Assembly: GCA_020628035.1 (NCBI GenBank)
Contig: JAHDFS010000001.1
Span: 7,207-71,206 of the forward strand
DNA length: 64,000 nucleotides
Source of the DNA: Rhizobiaceae bacterium
Lineage (GTDB): Bacteria; Pseudomonadota; Alphaproteobacteria; Rhizobiales; Rhizobiaceae
Direction: 5' to 3'
Below are positions 61,619 through 64,000 of the stretch, piece by piece. A program made the translations under genes and the position numbers. The notes beneath the pieces were generated by a model, which was given only the letters and a program-made list of their open reading frames with translations, did no database searches and had not been told where the DNA came from. How positions within the stretch are numbered: position 1 is the stretch's first letter; each line of letters begins with the position of its first letter.

Positions 61619-62530
61619 ATGAAAATTCGAAATCTTGATACATTTTATTGGGTCGCAACATTAAAGAGCTTCAGAGCCGCATCTGAACATTTACATCTCA
61701 CACAACCTGCCATCACAGCGCGAATTCAAGTCCTGGAACAAGATCTCGGTACAGATGTTTTTGTGCGCGAAACCAAAAAGGCTGAACTAACTCCAAGTGG
61801 CCGCAGGCTCATGCCATATGCCGAACAACTCATGAAGCTGGATCAATCCGTTGTCGATGCATTTTCAAATTCCGTCACCGTTGAACAAAGCATTCGCTTA
61901 GGATCATCTGAAACCATTATCGCAAGCTGGCTGCCAGACTTCATGGCGCATTTCAGCAAATCGCGTCCAAGTCTGAATTTTGATCTAACTGTAGACGCGA
62001 CCAATAATCTGCGTGATGCCTTAGTGGCGCGCGAAATCGACCTCGCATTTTTGATGGGACCAGTAGCAGAAGCGAGTATTGAGAATATTGAACTATGCAG
62101 CTACGAAATGGCCTTTGCCGCAACACCAGATATTGAAAAACAACATAAAGTCTGGTCCCTTAAGGACATAGCTGAGAAAACAATACTAACCTTTTCGTCC
62201 AACACCCGACCCTATCGACACTTAAGGGAATTGATAGAACCGCATGCGATTGGCGAGGCAAAGATTACCAGCTCCGCATCCTTGGGCGCGATCTCACGGC
62301 TGGCTCAAGCAAGCTATGGGATTTGCGCTCTGCCAAAAGCAATTATCCAAACAGATCTTAACGCGGGCGATCTAGTAGAGTTAAAAACAGATTTTGATTT
62401 ACCGCCAATTTCCTTCACCGCTAGCTTTGTATCTGGTGCTGCATCCTCTAGCCTCGCAGAAGATATCGCGAGAAGCGCTGTTGGGTTTATTCAGCCAAAT
62501 TTGATAAAAAATATTTATCAAACACGCTAA
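61619..62530 (+). CDS. LysR-family transcriptional regulator (second)
   Basis: A 303-residue LysR protein: winged helix (about 1-60, FYWVATLKSFRAASEHLHLTQPAITARIQVLEQDL) and effector domain (about 88-295). The 13-mer TGATTTTATGAAA overlaps its own start (61612-61624) and recurs at 62543-62555 just downstream, before the DUF1445 gene. That could be a LysR half-site serving both this gene and the following operon. The 156-bp gap upstream shows nothing further. Confidence 0.9.
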   Translation: MKIRNLDTFYWVATLKSFRAASEHLHLTQPAITARIQVLEQDLGTDVFVRETKKAELTPSGRRLMPYAEQLMKLDQSVVDAFSNSVTVEQSIRLGSSETIIASWLPDFMAHFSKSRPSLNFDLTVDATNNLRDALVAREIDLAFLMGPVAEASIENIELCSYEMAFAATPDIEKQHKVWSLKDIAEKTILTFSSNTRPYRHLRELIEPHAIGEAKITSSASLGAISRLAQASYGICALPKAIIQTDLNAGDLVELKTDFDLPPISFTASFVSGAASSSLAEDIARSAVGFIQPNLIKNIYQTR

Positions 62531-62559
62531 AATATTTCGATTTGATTTTATGAAATGAC

Positions 62560-62580
62560 TTCGCTGTAATGGTCAGCGAA
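62560..62580 (+). promoter_or_regulatory. Inverted repeat TTCGCTG-N7-CAGCGAA before DUF1445 gene
   Basis: Perfect 7-bp arms around TAATGGT, immediately upstream of the AAGGA ribosome site of the DUF1445 gene. In mRNA it would form a hairpin next to the ribosome site; as DNA it may be an operator (compare the 13-mer repeat just before it). Role undetermined. Confidence 0.45.
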
Positions 62581-62590
62581 GGATATTTAC

Positions 62591-63454
62591 GTGGCTGAAA
62601 TCAAAATGCATCGAGATGGAAAACAATTAAGACAGGCAATACGCGCTGGGTCATTTATGGACCAAACAGCGGGGCAAGCGCCGCACCACCTGCAAGGCAA
62701 TGTGGTGATCCTCCCCAAGACCTACGCGCAAGATTTCTTGTTATATTGTTTAAACAATTTAAAGCCCTGCCCGCTCATTGGTCTTGGTCTACCGGGTGAC
62801 ATCCACCTACCTGATCTTGGTGACATTGATATTCGAACTGACGTTCCGCGCTATCGCGTATTTAAGAACGGCGAATTCGACCAGGAAGTTGAAGATATCC
62901 GATCCGTTTGGTCCGATGATATGGTGACCTTCGTGCTCGGATGCTCCTTCACATTTGAAGAAGCACTCATTGATAATGGCTATCCTGTGAGGCACATCGA
63001 ACAAGGTTCGAATGTGCCCATGTTTGTGACCAATATCCCCACCATACCGGGCGGTATTTTCAGCGGGCCATTGGTTGTGACGATGCGATCCTATCGCAAG
63101 GAGCAAATTCCTGCGGTGTTTGAGATCTCATCGCGATTTCCCCACGCTCATGGCACGCCCATCTATTGGGGTGACCCATCTAAGATCGGCATCAAAGATT
63201 TGCAAAAACCTGATTATGGCGACGCGGTTGTTGTACCTGATGATGAAATACCTGTGTTTTGGGCCTGTGGGGTTACACCCCAAGCAGCGCTAGCTCTGGC
63301 TAAACCCTCAATATCTATCACTCATGCGCCCGGCTGCATGTTGGTGACCGACTGGACATCGGTTGACGCACCGAAAATCCAACCCTCGCTCAGTTCTTTT
63401 GAACAAACTGAAATGAAACCTCGGCAACATCCTATCGATGCGGCCCAATTATAA
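62591..63454 (+). CDS. DUF1445 / D-glutamate cyclase family putative hydro-lyase
   Basis: A 287-residue protein of the DUF1445 family, one human member of which converts D-glutamate to 5-oxo-D-proline. Family-typical parts are QTAGQAPHHLQGNVVILPK, then SDDMVTFVLGCSFTFEEAL and NIPTIPGGIFSGPLVVTMR, and the late AC-containing FWACGVTPQAAL. The start is GTG 62591 with AAGGA upstream. It lies between LysR and a TRAP binding protein, so the TRAP cargo may be an acidic amino acid or hydroxy acid that this enzyme converts. The exact reaction is inferred. Confidence 0.85.
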   Translation: MAEIKMHRDGKQLRQAIRAGSFMDQTAGQAPHHLQGNVVILPKTYAQDFLLYCLNNLKPCPLIGLGLPGDIHLPDLGDIDIRTDVPRYRVFKNGEFDQEVEDIRSVWSDDMVTFVLGCSFTFEEALIDNGYPVRHIEQGSNVPMFVTNIPTIPGGIFSGPLVVTMRSYRKEQIPAVFEISSRFPHAHGTPIYWGDPSKIGIKDLQKPDYGDAVVVPDDEIPVFWACGVTPQAALALAKPSISITHAPGCMLVTDWTSVDAPKIQPSLSSFEQTEMKPRQHPIDAAQL

Positions 63455-63479
63455 TATAGTATCATCAACAGGGAGAACC

Positions 63480-64000
63480 ATGATGAAAAAGATTTTGCTT
63501 ACATTGACGCTCTCAACAGCAATCGCGGTTCCGGCCATTGCTGAGGAGCTTTCCGTTGTCGGTAGCTGGTCAAGCTTGCCACTGCACAAAGAATATGAAG
63601 CACCATTTTGGGGTGAAACCCTGCCAGCTGCATCCGGTGGCAAACTCACCACATCAGTCACAACGCACAATCAGATGGGTCTCAATGTTGGTGAGTTTTT
63701 CCGTCTTTTAGAAGCAGGCGTATTTGATGTCGGCATGACAGTCGGTGATTACGCTGTTTCTGATGCACCCGAACTTGAAGGCCTTGATGTGCCGCTGATT
63801 GCAATGGATGCCGGTAAAGCGCAAATGGCAGTGGAAGCAGCGCGTCCGATGGTCGAAGAGATTTTCAAAAATCGCTTCAACTCCGAAGTTTTAGCCATCG
63901 CGCCTTATCCGCCGCAAGTCGTTTTCTGTAACAAAGAAATTTCAAATCTCGATGATTTGAAAGGTGTCAGAGTTCGCGCATCTGGCCGCATGACCGCAAA
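63480..64000 (+). CDS. dctP: TRAP transporter substrate-binding protein DctP (third system), 3' end outside window
   Basis: An open frame from ATG 63480 or 63483 to the right edge, giving at least 172 residues. The N-terminus is a Sec signal (about 1-20, MKKILLTLTLSTAIAVPAIA), followed by the DctP core with GKLTTSVTTHNQMGLNVGEFF. The ligand-binding arginine is in LKGVRVRASG, as is usual. GGGAG precedes the start; 63483 has the better spacing (7 bases). It lies 26 bp after the DUF1445 gene, so the two form one operon, and the dctQM genes should follow beyond the window. Confidence 0.9.
   Translation, partial: MMKKILLTLTLSTAIAVPAIAEELSVVGSWSSLPLHKEYEAPFWGETLPAASGGKLTTSVTTHNQMGLNVGEFFRLLEAGVFDVGMTVGDYAVSDAPELEGLDVPLIAMDAGKAQMAVEAARPMVEEIFKNRFNSEVLAIAPYPPQVVFCNKEISNLDDLKGVRVRASGRMTA

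Noticed and set aside
1-64000. tRNA, rRNA, CRISPR arrays, transposases, integrases, attachment sites
   Set aside because: I looked on both strands for tRNA-like cloverleafs, spaced repeats and mobile-element proteins and saw none; no search tool was available, so short or diverged elements could be missed.

Overview
The window looks like an alphaproteobacterial chromosome, most likely Hyphomicrobiales (Rhizobiales) and probably marine. GC is moderate (mid-40s by eye). It holds three TRAP transporter loci, a Rhizobium/Agrobacterium-style cellulose operon (bcsA-bcsB-GH8), a Rhizobiales-type chemoreceptor, aromatic and D-amino-acid catabolism, and two sulfatases. This placement is an inference from gene content. 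No tRNA, rRNA, CRISPR array, transposase or integrase was seen. Both edges cut genes: a glutathione S-transferase on the left and a TRAP binding protein on the right.

Layout. 1-10.3 kb: GST, a DRE-TIM (HMGL-like) enzyme, malonyl-CoA decarboxylase with a GntR/FCD regulator, then a minus-strand run RutE-like nitroreductase, OsmC protein, TRAP dctP-dctQ-dctM, hydroxyquinol-type intradiol dioxygenase, with a YciI protein divergent. A palindrome AAATATCRATATTT recurs in three intergenic places around this block. 10.3-18.4 kb: a complete Nit1C nitrilase cluster of eight minus-strand genes. Gene families in order are MSMEG_0572, Nit6803 nitrilase, MSMEG_0568 radical SAM, MSMEG_0567 acetyltransferase, sll0787 AIR-synthase-like, MSMEG_0570, MSMEG_0569 flavin oxidoreductase and Pnap_2097. 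A divergent MocR/GntR-aminotransferase regulator faces it across repeated TTGTATGT/ACATACAA sites. 18.5-27.1 kb: a six-gene operon (D-amino-acid dehydrogenase-like, TRAP dctPQM, BASS-like transporter, Asp/Glu racemase family) divergent from a LysR regulator with a perfect palindromic operator, followed by a cytoplasmic sulfatase.

27.1-33.1 kb: a two-component system divergent from a DUF2271 protein carrying a flavinylation motif (DGLTGAS), a PepSY membrane/flavodoxin/P450-reductase-like fusion and ApbE. Together these make a plausible envelope electron-transfer module. A 55-residue membrane ORF follows. 33.2-37.2 kb: an SDR with a MerR-type promoter, its likely MerR regulator, a striking 43-bp quasi-palindrome and a chemoreceptor. 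37.9-45.7 kb: the cellulose synthase operon with a TPR protein and a small secreted protein. 45.7-50.5 kb: the homogentisate pathway (hpd, hmgA, fumarylacetoacetase, maiA) with a divergent Lrp/AsnC regulator. 50.5-53.8 kb: livHMGF without a binding protein.

54.0-60.6 kb: an unusual minus-strand set encoding a ricin-B-like lectin, Tat-exported multicopper oxidase, periplasmic sulfatase, small membrane protein and DedA protein, divergent from a second OmpR/EnvZ-type two-component pair. 60.7-64 kb: AlkD-like DNA glycosylase, LysR, DUF1445/D-glutamate cyclase family protein and the start of a third TRAP system. The most novel-looking units are the lectin-oxidase-sulfatase operon with its two-component system, the DUF2271/PepSY-reductase/ApbE module, and the MocR-controlled Nit1C cluster.
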